64,000 bases of DNA from Promethearchaeota archaeon (GCA_019058365.1 JAHPZE010000009.1:62001-126000); one strand, 5' to 3'. Shown: positions 19,553-29,364, numbered from the stretch's first letter. Numbers and translations: made by a program. The notes: a model not told the origin generated them from the letters alone.

Positions 19553-19738
19553 TTATATTGTGCAAATCAGTAATGTAAAGAATAATGTATTGACGAGAGC
19601 TCCAGCAATTATATTTCCGCTTTTTTGATATATTAATATTGAGAAAAAACCATTTATCAGAAATAATGGTATTGCCAAAGGTATAAAATTACCAAAGTAG
19701 AAAAAACTCCCCATCATAAGTGAGAAAATTAAGAAAAT
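19553..19738 (-). pseudogene. Fragment of a polytopic membrane protein, possibly CPBP/CAAX-protease-like C terminus
   Basis: An open stretch of 61 codons between two stops reads IFLIFSLMMGSFFYFGNF, then LAIPLFLINGFFSILIYQ, KSGNIIAGALVNTLFFTLL and ICTI. The hydrophobic pattern and the SGNIIAGALVNTL segment recall the last helices of CPBP-type membrane proteases and related transporters. No upstream coding part remains, so it is best read as a relic. An internal ATG pair could start a 52-residue peptide. It occupies the middle of the ~400-base gap between the GTPase and the next gene; the rest of that gap shows nothing. Confidence 0.4.
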
Positions 19739-19803
19739 CTAGAAAAAATTTAAAGATAGCACTTTTCTTAATATTTTAAAAGAAATAATAAAATGTGATT
19801 CAA

Positions 19804-20676
19804 ATGGGAGATTTTAAAAAGATGGAGCAAGCTTATAAAGCTTCTTCTAAAATACTGGAAAAAAGAATGGAAAAAGAACGTCCGATGGATCTCGACATAT
19901 TGAGAAAGGTGAAAGAATCATCGATAATTATAGTTGCTGGTTCTTATGACAAAATTGAGTTAGTTTTAGAACTAATAAACGTTCCATTCATTTTAATTCA
20001 ACCTTATGAGGTTAGTCAAATTGAATTAAGATCAGATCAAATCTTAATTATTAATTGTCCAGGGAATGTAAATGATGACGCATTGCCCAAAATTAAAAAT
20101 TTTGTTAAAGATGGAGGATTCCTCTTTACTACTGATTGGGCTTTGCAAAATATTCTTGAAAAAATATTTTCTCGTTATTTAAAATACAATCGACGACCCA
20201 CTGGAGATGATTATGTAAGAGTAGAAATATTAGATAAGAGTAATAAGTTTTTAGAAGGTTTATTTGATGAAAAAGCTGATCCAATTTGGTGGTTAGAGAG
20301 TTCTTCATACCCTATTCAAATATTAGACAAATCTCAAGTTAAACTTTTAATTGTAAGTAAAGAAATGCAAGAAAAATATGGTGAAGCGCCAATTGTTATT
20401 ACATTTGATTATGGTAATGGGACTGTTCTGCATATGACTTCCCATTACTACTTGCAAAGAGCGGAGCTTCGCACTAAAAGACATAAAATGAGTGCTAAAG
20501 AATATGCCATGAAAGAAATTGGATTATCTGAAGATGAAGCTGAAATGGATGAATTGGAAGGTTTAAGTCTTGGTGAAGCTGAATCAGCATATTCTACTAC
20601 GCAATTTATTAGCAATGTGATTGTAGAACAACAAAAAAAAATTGCTAAAAGAAAAAAGGAGAAGGAGGATAAATAA
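19804..20676 (+). CDS. Class I glutamine-amidotransferase-like / DUF4159-type fold protein
   Basis: The product has about 290 residues. After a charged helical start, alternating hydrophobic strands (SIIIVAGSYD, QILIINCPGN, FVKDGGFLFTTDWALQN) follow the Rossmann-like order of amidotransferase-fold proteins of the ThuA/DUF4159 group. GNGTVLHMTSHYYLQR resembles the late strand and His of that fold. The last ~70 residues are very charged and end in a Lys/Glu run. No catalytic Cys nucleophile is evident, so it may be a non-enzymatic or cofactor-binding member. The ATG at 19804 is used; a GTG nine bases earlier is equally possible. Confidence 0.6.
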   Translation: MGDFKKMEQAYKASSKILEKRMEKERPMDLDILRKVKESSIIIVAGSYDKIELVLELINVPFILIQPYEVSQIELRSDQILIINCPGNVNDDALPKIKNFVKDGGFLFTTDWALQNILEKIFSRYLKYNRRPTGDDYVRVEILDKSNKFLEGLFDEKADPIWWLESSSYPIQILDKSQVKLLIVSKEMQEKYGEAPIVITFDYGNGTVLHMTSHYYLQRAELRTKRHKMSAKEYAMKEIGLSEDEAEMDELEGLSLGEAESAYSTTQFISNVIVEQQKKIAKRKKEKEDK

Positions 20677-20679
20677 CAA

Positions 20680-20687
20680 TTTTTTTT
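20680..20687 (+). terminator. T-tract terminator
   Basis: Eight T residues begin four bases after the TAA of the preceding gene, a simple archaeal terminator signal separating it from the MFS gene. Confidence 0.4.
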
Positions 20688-20764
20688 AACTAAATTCTTA
20701 AGAAATATAGTTCTACTCCTTTTAAAATCGATAATTTAATTTGTAATAAATTAATTATTTTATC

Positions 20765-22222
20765 ATGGTTGAAAGCCCACGGGAATTGCATGGAATGCGA
20801 CTCATAGGTTATGCCTTAGGTAACTTTGGCTTAATTTTGACAAATATGTTCATTGGAGTATTTCTTTTTCAATATTATGTTTATACCATCAATTTGGACT
20901 CAATCCTTACATCGGTTGGAATTTCTTTACAACTTATTTTTTCAGCAATTTCTTCAATAATTTTTGGAATCCTTGCTGATAATAAAAAACCAGCAAAATT
21001 TGGAAAACGTCGGCCTTTTCTCCTTTATGGATTGCCAACATGGGTTTTAACCAGTATTATCCTATGGTTGCCACCTAAATGTCCGCAAAATAATTCACTG
21101 TTTATCCCTACTGTAGCTTTTTTATGGAGTATATTAATCATTCAATCAATATCTGGATCATCAATGATGACAGTTCATTTTTCTATGCTTACTGAACAAT
21201 CACAAACTCATCAAAATAGAGAAAAAATTGCTGCTGCTATAACTTTCTTTCAAATAATTGCTTCTATTTTAGCTTTGATGTTACCTCTAATCATTGAAAG
21301 TATTTTACCAAATCCTGAGAATGTAAAATGGTGGGAACCTTCAGGGCAAATAGTTTTTTCTTATATGCCTTGGATAGGAACCTCATTTACATCATTTGGA
21401 GTTATTAGTATTCTAATAACATTTTTCTCAGTAGATGAGAGTTTCCATAAAACAACAACTCTTAAAATTAGCCAAAAAAAAGCAGCATTAAAATCATTTA
21501 TTCATCAAATGAAAACACCCTTATGGGACAAAAAATATCGAAATTATTTATCCGTAAGGTTATTTACTAGCATATCGGGAAAAATATTGGGTGTAATAGT
21601 GATACCTTTTCTGACATATACACTATTATTTACTGGGAGTAAGTATTATATTTATGTAGGTGTCTCGATTATAAGTAAAATGATAGGGTTTTATATCTGG
21701 CGGAAATTACTTAAAAAGAATTCAATTCTTAAAATATATATGATATGTATAATATCTTCTATAATTTCTTGCTTGCTTGAGCTAGTATTTTTAATTAAAC
21801 TCCTTTCTGTTGAATTTGAAATTGCTTTCTTCATTTTTACTATGGGTACAATTTTGGGTTCTATGTATGGATTGGGATTATTTGAACCGCCTTTAGCGAG
21901 TGCTTTAATTTATGAAGCTGCCGATAGGATTGAAGATTTAGATTTCGATGAAGCAGTTTCAAAAATTTCTGGAGTTTATTTTGGACTGAACTCTTTTATT
22001 ATGGCAGCGGGTCAATCAATGGCATCTTTTATAATAGGAATAATTCTTACTGGGCGAAATGCTGAGAATTCTACAATAATTACAATTACATTAGCTTCAA
22101 TGGGGATCTTTTATTTACTTAGTCTATTTTTTTTGAAGCGAATTAAATTAGAGAAGAAATTCATAAGCAAAGAGGCTTTAAGCTCTGGAGTCTCTGAAGA
22201 TGATTTTTCTCTTAAAGAATAA
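20765..22222 (+). CDS. MFS / GPH-type transporter
   Basis: A 485-residue integral membrane protein with about twelve hydrophobic segments. FGKRRPFLLYG at residue ~79, in the loop after helix 2-3, matches the conserved loop of glycoside-pentoside-hexuronide:cation symporters, and the opening LIGYALGNFGLILTN fits the first helix of that group. The ligand is unknown; sugars or glycosides would be typical. Its stop codon abuts the stop codon of the M42 peptidase gene on the other strand. Confidence 0.8.
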   Translation: MVESPRELHGMRLIGYALGNFGLILTNMFIGVFLFQYYVYTINLDSILTSVGISLQLIFSAISSIIFGILADNKKPAKFGKRRPFLLYGLPTWVLTSIILWLPPKCPQNNSLFIPTVAFLWSILIIQSISGSSMMTVHFSMLTEQSQTHQNREKIAAAITFFQIIASILALMLPLIIESILPNPENVKWWEPSGQIVFSYMPWIGTSFTSFGVISILITFFSVDESFHKTTTLKISQKKAALKSFIHQMKTPLWDKKYRNYLSVRLFTSISGKILGVIVIPFLTYTLLFTGSKYYIYVGVSIISKMIGFYIWRKLLKKNSILKIYMICIISSIISCLLELVFLIKLLSVEFEIAFFIFTMGTILGSMYGLGLFEPPLASALIYEAADRIEDLDFDEAVSKISGVYFGLNSFIMAAGQSMASFIIGIILTGRNAENSTIITITLASMGIFYLLSLFFLKRIKLEKKFISKEALSSGVSEDDFSLKE

Positions 22223-23287
22223 TTATATCTTAGCAGGATTTCGTATAAAAGTCTCAATAAGCTGAATAGTTTTATAAATATCATCAAGCTTTAGTAATGA
22301 TGTTGGTGAATGAATATATCTACAAGGAACAGATACAACTGTACTTGGGACACCACTACGACTAAATTGAATTTTTCCTGCATCAGTCCCGCCATACATT
22401 GGCTTTTTATATTGATATTGAATATTCTCATACTCTGCATTTTTAATCAGTCTTTTATTCACTTTAGGATTTGATATTACCGATCTATCCGCTACTGTAA
22501 TTGCTGGTCCTTTTCCTATGCTTAAAGGGTTTTCAGAATCTTTTATCCCTGGTACATCTGCTGCAGATGTATTTTCGATTGCAATTGCCATTGTAGGTTT
22601 AAGTTCATAAGCACCAGTTATCGCACCAAAACCTCCTACTTCTTCCTGTACCGCAAAATTGAAAAGAACAGTATCAGAATGCTCTTTTTCCTTTAAGAGC
22701 ATCATTATGTGCAGGAGAACATTACAACCTGTACGATCATCAAAAGCTTTTCCACGAACCATACCATTAGGAAAATCAACAAAAGGACTAAATAATGTAC
22801 CTATACTTCCAATATTAATATTGTTATTAAGTACCTCATCTTCGGAAGTCATCCCAATATCAATATACATATTAGAAATATTAACAACTTTTTTTCGTTC
22901 TTCAATTGTAGTAAGATGAGGTGGCTTTGATCCAATAATCCCATGAAATACTTGATCATCCCCTGATTTCAAAATAACAGACTGCCCTAAAAGAATTCTG
23001 TCATCCCACCCACCAATTGATACGAAATGTAAAAAACCTTTCTTGTCAATGTGAGATATCATAAATCCAATCTCATCGATATGAGCATCTAATAAAATCC
23101 TATTTTGTCCATTTGTTCCTTCTTTTACTGCTAAAACATTTCCAAGGGGGTCTATCAATGACTTATCAGCTAAGCCTCTATTTTCAATTTCTTCAAGAAT
23201 AAAAGTTCGTACTTCCTCCTCATGTCCCGATACGCCAAGTAGATCAGATAACTTTTTCTGTAATTCCTTAATACTTTCAATATTCAA
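22223..23287 (-). CDS. M42-family metallo-aminopeptidase
   Basis: A 354-residue cytosolic peptidase of the tetrahedral aminopeptidase family, which trims peptides released by the proteasome. Metal and catalytic motifs are in order: LLDAHIDEIGFM (~66), KAFDDRTGCNVLL (~178), QEEVGGFGA with the catalytic Glu (~212), ENTSAADVPG (~236), and TDAGKIQFSRSGVP with IHSP at the end. Length and order match the family. The N-terminal LLGVSGHEEEVR is also typical. Confidence 0.92.
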   Translation of the reverse strand: MNIESIKELQKKLSDLLGVSGHEEEVRTFILEEIENRGLADKSLIDPLGNVLAVKEGTNGQNRILLDAHIDEIGFMISHIDKKGFLHFVSIGGWDDRILLGQSVILKSGDDQVFHGIIGSKPPHLTTIEERKKVVNISNMYIDIGMTSEDEVLNNNINIGSIGTLFSPFVDFPNGMVRGKAFDDRTGCNVLLHIMMLLKEKEHSDTVLFNFAVQEEVGGFGAITGAYELKPTMAIAIENTSAADVPGIKDSENPLSIGKGPAITVADRSVISNPKVNKRLIKNAEYENIQYQYKKPMYGGTDAGKIQFSRSGVPSTVVSVPCRYIHSPTSLLKLDDIYKTIQLIETFIRNPAKI

Positions 23288-23445
23288 ATTATTTCTACTT
23301 ATTAGTAAATGTCTTTTAATTTAATAATTAAACTATTAGCAATTCACATAAAAAGTTTAAGGTAATTAAAAAATGTTAGTTAGAACAACAAAATCATTAA
23401 ATAAAAGAATCTAAAAGAATATAGTAGTAATAATATAAAATAAGA

Positions 23446-25122
23446 TTATTTTTTTCGCTTTTTTAGTTCAGCTATTGATTTCTCAGCTAAGATTAGAGCA
23501 TTATCGTATTTTGATTTGTATTTTTTAACCTGTGCGTCCAGTTCTATTATTCGATTATTTAAATCTAATACCATTTCGCTATTATTATCTAAAGGGGCCA
23601 CATTTTCTCCACCTTTCTCTGCCATTTCTTTTAGAAAGTTGTATTTCTCTTTCCATACATTTATTTCGGTTTGTAATTCTTCTATAGTCTCATCAGTAGC
23701 AACAAGTGGTATATCTTTTCCTTCTTTTACATCAGCTACTTTTTGTTTCAAACGATTAACTTCATCCTCTAATTCTTTAATTCTCACTTTTAATGTAGAA
23801 ATTTCATCTAAATAATCAACAGCTCCTTTTGGCTCAAGCATTTCTTCAAACATAGATTTTCCAGTTTCTAATTCATCAGCAGATTTTCCTCCTAAAAGCC
23901 TCTCTTTTCGCCTCTTTAATTCTTCAACTGTTTGATCTGAAAGGAAATCTAACGGATTAAAGCTGACACCCCCATGTTTTGTTCGCCTTTTTCTAATTTT
24001 CACAAAGAGAGGAATGCCCTTAACAGCTTCACCGCATATTATTGCTTGCCCTTTATCTAGTCCAGAGATGTCTGATTTATTATCATTACTTAAATCTTCA
24101 GCACTGGAAATAGTAATTCCGATATCTCTAATATCTGAAAGATTGTGAACAACCCAAGTTCCCGCTTGAGCTCTTATTGTAGTGTCTAATAGTTGTGGAC
24201 GCTGTGTTCCTATAACAATATTAGCACCAAATTTTCTTCCTTCCTGTGCGAATAATTTAACGACTTCACAAGTCTCTGTCTGCTTCTTTCCAGCAAATAA
24301 GTGAGCCTCATCTAAAAATAAGTAGAATGGAGGTATTACTCTAGTTGTGCTAGCTTCATATAATTTTTTCAGTAATTTTCCAGCTATAGCTTCTTGAACT
24401 TCTAAAGCCATACCATTTAAATTTACTATAGTACACAAATTCGGCGCAACAATATCTGTAGGTTTTAATGAAAAAAGGTATTCTATATCTACATCCCCAC
24501 CTTTATTTTTCTTTAAATCAGAAAATTCGATTATACCATCAACAAATTCACTTTCACCTTCCGGTAGATCTTCACCGGCAACCTTTAAACTACCATATTC
24601 TCCATGTCTATCTAAAATTACAAGAGGAATTCCCTTCTTAAGAAATTCTTCACATAATACTCCCATTGTATAAGATTTACCAGAACCAGATTTTCCAGTA
24701 ATGAAAATCCTACCAAAATTTTTAATTAATAAATACACTTCATAAGGATATCCAATTAAATTCCCTAAAGAAAGTGATTCTTCCGGCGGATTAAATATAC
24801 CTAAAATTTTTGCGATTTGTTGTTCTTTTGCCATATAAACATCTAGCCCAATTTCAAATGGTCTTTTTGGTCTTTCTCCTAATACCGCTAATTTAGCCAT
24901 TCGTCCCTTATCTTCGGTCCACATATCAGTAATATAAAGAACAAAATACTCTCTATTTCCTTTTTCATCTCTCTCTCCATAAATAGTTAAATAATTATTT
25001 CTTTCAACTGGAGGACCTTCAAATACAACGGTGACTGTATGAGTTGTTGTCTTTCCCGTTAATCTACCAACGGGTTTCTCTTCTTGCAAACTATTATTAT
25101 CTTCATCTAACATAAAAATCAT
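23446..25122 (-). CDS. HerA-like hexameric ATPase with C-terminal coiled coil
   Basis: A 558-residue protein. An N-terminal HAS-barrel-like beta domain (~20-110) is followed by a DUF87/FtsK-HerA ATPase core with Walker A ITGKSGSGKSYTMGVL (~140) and Walker B YLFLDEAHLFAG (~268). VIGTQRPQLLD and NLSDIRDIGITIS are the sensor and arginine-finger parts. Residues ~440-558 form a coiled coil rich in Leu, Glu and Lys. HerA enzymes process DNA ends with NurA and Mre11-Rad50, but no nurA, mre11 or rad50 gene is near. The coiled-coil tail marks it as a variant. Start is at the first of two close ATGs (25122 or 25113). Confidence 0.82.
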   Translation of the reverse strand: MIFMLDEDNNSLQEEKPVGRLTGKTTTHTVTVVFEGPPVERNNYLTIYGERDEKGNREYFVLYITDMWTEDKGRMAKLAVLGERPKRPFEIGLDVYMAKEQQIAKILGIFNPPEESLSLGNLIGYPYEVYLLIKNFGRIFITGKSGSGKSYTMGVLCEEFLKKGIPLVILDRHGEYGSLKVAGEDLPEGESEFVDGIIEFSDLKKNKGGDVDIEYLFSLKPTDIVAPNLCTIVNLNGMALEVQEAIAGKLLKKLYEASTTRVIPPFYLFLDEAHLFAGKKQTETCEVVKLFAQEGRKFGANIVIGTQRPQLLDTTIRAQAGTWVVHNLSDIRDIGITISSAEDLSNDNKSDISGLDKGQAIICGEAVKGIPLFVKIRKRRTKHGGVSFNPLDFLSDQTVEELKRRKERLLGGKSADELETGKSMFEEMLEPKGAVDYLDEISTLKVRIKELEDEVNRLKQKVADVKEGKDIPLVATDETIEELQTEINVWKEKYNFLKEMAEKGGENVAPLDNNSEMVLDLNNRIIELDAQVKKYKSKYDNALILAEKSIAELKKRKK

Positions 25123-25294
25123 ACTAAAATTGATATTTTAGCATTATATGAAAATTCAAATATATTAATAAGATCTAACTATTTTTTACAATTTAAAAAG
25201 AATATATAAATATTCATAAATCCATTAGCTACTTTTATTGGTTTTTAGTGGATGCTCTTTTGTAAACATCAATAGCACTTGGAAGAAGCTTTAT

Positions 25295-26227
25295 TTATTC
25301 TTTTATATGATATACTATACTCTTCTTGATCATTCTTATTGGTTTATAAGACTCTTTTGCTCTTCTTAGCCCTTCAATGCCTAAATCTTGTTCTCTATTA
25401 ACATAAATAGCATCTACACAGCAATTTTTTAAGAAGAAATTATTGATTGCTTGATAAGAGCCTTCATATTCCATATGAGCCTTCTCAATATGAATCACTA
25501 AAGTCTTATCATTTAACATTTCACCAAATGTATAGGCAGCACATTTATCATCAACACACAATAATCCACCAGTAAAACCAAGTTTCTCAAAATTGTTTAA
25601 TGCCTCATATATTGCGTCTTGTTCTGCTTCTAAACTTTCATCTTCGGTACAAGCTCTTATTATACACCATTCTAATTGAAGCTCTTTGCATTTTTCGATA
25701 AGATCTACTGTTAATACTTTGAAATCATACTTATAATTTTCTAAAAATTTTCGTAGCCATCTTCTATTTTGCCTGTATTTGTTTCCCGCTAAATTTATGA
25801 TCTCTTTCTTGTTATGTATATAATCCCAATTATTAGGATCTTCAAGACAATCCAAATTTAATTCAGAAAATTTCTCGTTTTCTTTTAAACTAATACAGAT
25901 ATCCTCTGGAACTCTATGAACTTCTATATTTCCAATATCCTCAAATAATTCAATAATGATTTTATCAGGATAAGGACCAATCGGAGGAAAGAAGTAAATA
26001 TAATCTCTAGAATCTGTATTTATAGGTTTTCTCCTACTTTTTAAATAATCATTAGAATATAAGATTAAATGCTCCTTGAATTCCATAAATAGAAAATTAT
26101 AATAATTCCTCCACATAAAGAGATTAGTAAATGTAAATTCAGAAATTTCTGGAGGATATTTTTGAAGATACTCGTCAAATAGCTTTTTATAAGATATTTC
26201 AATTGCTTTTCCCGTGCTAAGATCCAT
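25295..26227 (-). CDS. DUF2156-family (GNAT-fold) protein
   Basis: A 310-residue protein matching the phosphatidylglycerol lysyltransferase C-terminal-like family. The opening PPEISEFTFTNLFMWRNYY is characteristic, as are YRQNRRWLRKF in the middle and VHIEKAHMEYEGSYQAIN followed by VNREQDLGIEGLRRAKESY near the end. These proteins use a tandem GNAT fold and may transfer amino-acyl groups; in archaea the acceptor is unknown. It is a single gene upstream of which lies the MNT/HEPN pair on the same strand. Confidence 0.75.
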   Translation of the reverse strand: MDLSTGKAIEISYKKLFDEYLQKYPPEISEFTFTNLFMWRNYYNFLFMEFKEHLILYSNDYLKSRRKPINTDSRDYIYFFPPIGPYPDKIIIELFEDIGNIEVHRVPEDICISLKENEKFSELNLDCLEDPNNWDYIHNKKEIINLAGNKYRQNRRWLRKFLENYKYDFKVLTVDLIEKCKELQLEWCIIRACTEDESLEAEQDAIYEALNNFEKLGFTGGLLCVDDKCAAYTFGEMLNDKTLVIHIEKAHMEYEGSYQAINNFFLKNCCVDAIYVNREQDLGIEGLRRAKESYKPIRMIKKSIVYHIKE

Positions 26228-26318
26228 GGTTATTTTATTATTTAAAGAACTTTAAAAGGATTATCCTTTTAGAGAGAGACTTGAAATAAATCGATTTTCT
26301 AAAATATTTCAAAATACA

Positions 26319-26747
26319 TTAATATTGTTTTTTAATTAATTTCAATATTTCTCTAATGAAATTTTCTACATCAGTTAATCTTTCTTTTGTAAACATTAGA
26401 ACTCTTGAATTGTCAATTTTAGCATATCCATGGACTAATACATTTCTGAACCTAGCCATAGAAGCTAAATTGTTACTCAATGGTTCTTTAATAATATCAT
26501 TACTATCAAGAATCTCAAACATTTCAGCATAGCTTTCTGCTCTTTGAAACCCTTTTACTGAAATTATATGTGAAGCGATATCAATACAAGTTTCAATTAT
26601 TTCAAATAGTGAGTATTTAATAGCTTGAATATCTTTATAGCTACTTAAAAGGACAGATTCAATTTTTTCTTTTTATGGGTTTAAAAAAGCTATATTTCGT
26701 TCAATAATATCTATTTTACCATGAATTAATTGCTTATCTATTTGCAT
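26319..26747 (-). pseudogene. HEPN-domain gene (toxin-type) with in-frame TAA
   Basis: Reading from the ATG at 26745-26747 gives MQIDKQLIHGKIDIIERN..., a TAA at codon 25 (26673-26675), and then an uninterrupted frame containing FEIIETCIDIASHIISVKG and the HEPN RNase motif RNVLVHGY. The full length (about 142 codons) and segment order match HEPN proteins paired with MNT nucleotidyltransferases. The stop falls in the first helix, so the protein is broken unless translation restarts at the ATG at 26522, which would keep the RxxxxH motif. The start overlaps the end of the MNT gene by 14 nt. Confidence 0.75.
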
Positions 26748-27153
26748 ATCTCAACTCTCTCATATTATTGTAAATTTCAAAATGTGGCTTAATATCTAAA
26801 TATTCTTTCATAATTTTTGCTTCAAATTGAATTCTTATGGTCTCATCACTCGAGTAAATAATTTTAGAATTTTTAAGCATTGAAAAAAGAAATCTTAAAG
26901 GTTTTTTATTTAAAATTCTTATATCTACTGGTGTAATCCCTCCAAACGTATCTCTAAGCTTATTTTCTAATCTTCCAGCTAATTCTGCTTCATACATTAA
27001 CTTCGGGTTAAAATTATCGCTAATTAATAATCCAATATCAATATCTTCATAAAAATCACTATATAATACAGAACCATAAAGATAGGATGCGATAATCTCC
27101 TTATTTCCTGATAAAATTTCTGTTAATGCCTTCTTTATTTCTTCAATATTCAT
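26734..27153 (-). CDS. MNT-family nucleotidyltransferase (antitoxin partner of HEPN)
   Basis: A 139-residue minimal nucleotidyltransferase. SYLYGSVLYSDFYEDIDIGL carries the GSx10DxD catalytic signature at ~24-41, and a third acidic position is plausible in the VDIRIL strand. Such proteins AMPylate their HEPN partner and neutralise it. The gene overlaps the HEPN gene downstream, the standard order for this toxin-antitoxin pair. With the HEPN reading frame interrupted, the MNT may now act without a toxin. Confidence 0.82.
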   Translation of the reverse strand: MNIEEIKKALTEILSGNKEIIASYLYGSVLYSDFYEDIDIGLLISDNFNPKLMYEAELAGRLENKLRDTFGGITPVDIRILNKKPLRFLFSMLKNSKIIYSSDETIRIQFEAKIMKEYLDIKPHFEIYNNMRELRYANR

Positions 27154-27294
27154 TTTATAATAATTCTAATGTCCTTTCAATTAAATATATTTTATGGGAA
27201 CAAACAAAAAATTTATCTTCTTTTTGGTTAAAAAGTAGAGTTACTAACTTTCATTAGTTTAAACTTTTTTATTAAATGTAACTCTCAATTCTTT

Positions 27295-27582
27295 ATGGAT
27301 TTTTGGTTAATTTTAAGAATTATTTTCGTAATTTTTCTGATAATTTTAGGAATTTTCTTTTTCATTATATATATTATATTAAGAATTATCCAAAGGTATC
27401 ATAAATTTCTAATCCCAGGTTTTATGACGCGTATAATTGATAATCCTATTAGAAGAAAATTTATACAAAAACCTGAAACTGTTGTTAAACGAATGAAACT
27501 CGAACCTAGTATGGTTATTATTGAGATCGGATCAGGAGATTGGTTTATTTATCAATTAAGCTTTAAAAAAAGGAAGACTTAG
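27295..27582 (+). pseudogene. Truncated class I SAM methyltransferase with N-terminal membrane helix
   Basis: There are 95 residues. The first ~35 form one hydrophobic helix. NPIRRKFIQKPETVVKRM then MVIIEIGSGDW follow, the start of a class I methyltransferase up to motif I (E/DxGxG). The remainder of the domain (~150 residues) is missing: after motif I the frame ends in a basic tail and TAG. It appears to be a gene cut short by deletion. A small membrane protein remains possible if the frame is still expressed. The cytochrome-like gene starts two bases later. Confidence 0.55.
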
Positions 27583-27584
27583 TA

Positions 27585-28139
27585 ATGAAAATTAACGGAT
27601 TAAAATTACACAGAAAAATATCTTGGTTGGTTGCATTTTTTTCATTAGTTGTACTAATTATAGTGAGTTCACATAAATTTCTTGAAATTTACGACTTCTA
27701 CCCTGTTTTTCATTTGAGTCTGGAATGGACTTTAATGGGATTATTTATTATACATTGCATTCTTTCACAAAAAAATTTGAAACTTTGGTTCCCTCGTATA
27801 TTTAAAGGGTTAAAAAATGAGAGAACTCGTCCCATATACATTTTTAGATTGATACAACTAATTACAAATAGAGTAATTATTATTTTAGGCGCACTAGTCG
27901 TAATATCTGGTTTAGGATATTATAAGTGGTATGCTAAAAGTATTGGAATAGTAATACCATTTAGTTTGCATGTATATTATGATTTTTCTATGATGATATG
28001 CATCATAATTCACATTGCAGTTGGATTTAAATTCATGTCCATAAGAAGGAGAATAAGAACTCGGAGTTCTAATCTATTTATAATTCTTTTAAGTAGCATC
28101 TTAATAATTATGATTACTCTTCTAAATTTTGTACTATAG
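27585..28139 (+). CDS. DUF4405-like four-helix membrane protein, possible b-type cytochrome
   Basis: A 184-residue protein with four transmembrane helices (roughly 12-28, 40-60, 90-110, 125-148) and a fifth hydrophobic segment at the C terminus. Histidines sit at helix ends or within them: FHLSLEW, LFIIHCIL, SLHVYYDF and IIIHIAVGF. That pattern fits DUF4405 and related di-heme cytochrome b-like membrane proteins that pass electrons across or within the membrane. AGGAAG before the ATG may serve as ribosome binding site. The partner is unknown. Confidence 0.65.
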   Translation: MKINGLKLHRKISWLVAFFSLVVLIIVSSHKFLEIYDFYPVFHLSLEWTLMGLFIIHCILSQKNLKLWFPRIFKGLKNERTRPIYIFRLIQLITNRVIIILGALVVISGLGYYKWYAKSIGIVIPFSLHVYYDFSMMICIIIHIAVGFKFMSIRRRIRTRSSNLFIILLSSILIIMITLLNFVL

Positions 28140-28176
28140 GAAAAAAAATAAAAAAAGGATTAGATAAATTAAATAT

Positions 28177-29184
28177 TTATAATCTTTTAATAATCAATTC
28201 AGCCATTCGGTTAGAGAAACCCCATTCATTATCATACCAGCTTAACACAAAAACTTCATCCTCTACTACCTTAGTCCAAAGACCATTGAATATTGAGCTA
28301 TGTGAATTACCTATAATATCACTACTTACAATTGGGTCATCGGTATATTCTAATATACCCTTTAAACTATTATTGGAAGCTTCTTTCATCTTAGAGTTTA
28401 TGTCCTCAACAGTACATCTATTTTCTACAATTGCTTTTAAATCAACCACGCTACCATCAAGTGTAGGAACTCTCATAGCTATACCATCTAATTTACCTTT
28501 AAGTTCTGGAAACACTAATCCAATAGCTTTAGCAGCTCCTGTAGATGTAGGAATCATATTTGAAGCAGCAGCTCTCCCACGGATCATTTTGGAAGCATCC
28601 CCCGCCCGAGCAATATCTGCTGTTGTCTGATCGTTAGTGTAAGAGTGAATCGTCGTCATTAGACCATATTTAATTTTATAATTCTCATGTAATACTTTAA
28701 CAACTGGAGCTAAACAGTTCGTAGTACAGGATGCATTCGAAAGTATCTTATGCTCATTTGTTATTTTGGCATCATTACATCCTAACACCACTGTAATATC
28801 AGGGTTAGTTGCTGGAGCACTTATTAAAACTCTTTTTGCTCCCGCAGTTAAATGTTTAGATGCTCCATCCCTATCAGTAAATCTACCAGTTGATTCTACA
28901 GCAACATCCACACTCTTACTTCCATGTGGTAAGTTTGCAGGATCTCTTTCAGCAGTAATTGGAATTTCTTTGCTACCTATTACTAATGATTTTTCTTTAG
29001 CTTCCACTTTACCTTTAAATCGGCCAAAAACAGTATCATATTTCAAGGAATAAGCCAAATACTTTGGTTCAAAAAGATCATTAATCGATACAATATCGAT
29101 ATCATTCCAAAAATTATCATATACTGCTCTAAAGAATAATCGACCGATTCGACCAAAACCGTTGATTGCGACTCTTTTCGCCAT
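28177..29184 (-). CDS. gap: Glyceraldehyde-3-phosphate dehydrogenase, bacterial/eukaryotic type I
   Basis: A 335-residue enzyme oxidising glyceraldehyde 3-phosphate with phosphate and NAD(P) to 1,3-bisphosphoglycerate. It starts KRVAINGFGRIGRLFFRA (Rossmann), has the active-site SNASCTTNCLAPVVKVL with catalytic Cys at about 153, and SWYDNEWGFSNRM near the end. IPTSTGAAKAIGLVFPELKG is also typical. This is the type found in bacteria and eukaryotes; the classical archaeal GAPDH belongs to a separate class, so the gene probably came by transfer. Next to it on the plus strand lies an MFS transporter gene. Confidence 0.95.
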   Translation of the reverse strand: MAKRVAINGFGRIGRLFFRAVYDNFWNDIDIVSINDLFEPKYLAYSLKYDTVFGRFKGKVEAKEKSLVIGSKEIPITAERDPANLPHGSKSVDVAVESTGRFTDRDGASKHLTAGAKRVLISAPATNPDITVVLGCNDAKITNEHKILSNASCTTNCLAPVVKVLHENYKIKYGLMTTIHSYTNDQTTADIARAGDASKMIRGRAAASNMIPTSTGAAKAIGLVFPELKGKLDGIAMRVPTLDGSVVDLKAIVENRCTVEDINSKMKEASNNSLKGILEYTDDPIVSSDIIGNSHSSIFNGLWTKVVEDEVFVLSWYDNEWGFSNRMAELIIKRL

Positions 29185-29364
29185 TTTATATCACTTTATT
29201 CTTTTTTCAATTTAATTCGTTTTATTAGAAATAACAATCTAAATATGTGGTAGATAGTTTTTTAATTTTCTAGTTTTAAATCGTAAATTTTTGAATTCTA
29301 AAGTCAAAAAAATAAAAAAATCTAAAAATATGGTTATAGCATTCTATTAATCACATCTTCAAAG

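Noticed and set aside
26673..26675. Recoded codon in the HEPN gene
   Set aside because: The codon is TAA, which is not used for Sec or Pyl, and it does not fall at a conserved Cys.
25295..27153. A defence island made of DUF2156, HEPN and MNT genes
   Set aside because: DUF2156 proteins are not defence genes, and the HEPN is broken; a simple toxin-antitoxin pair explains the content.
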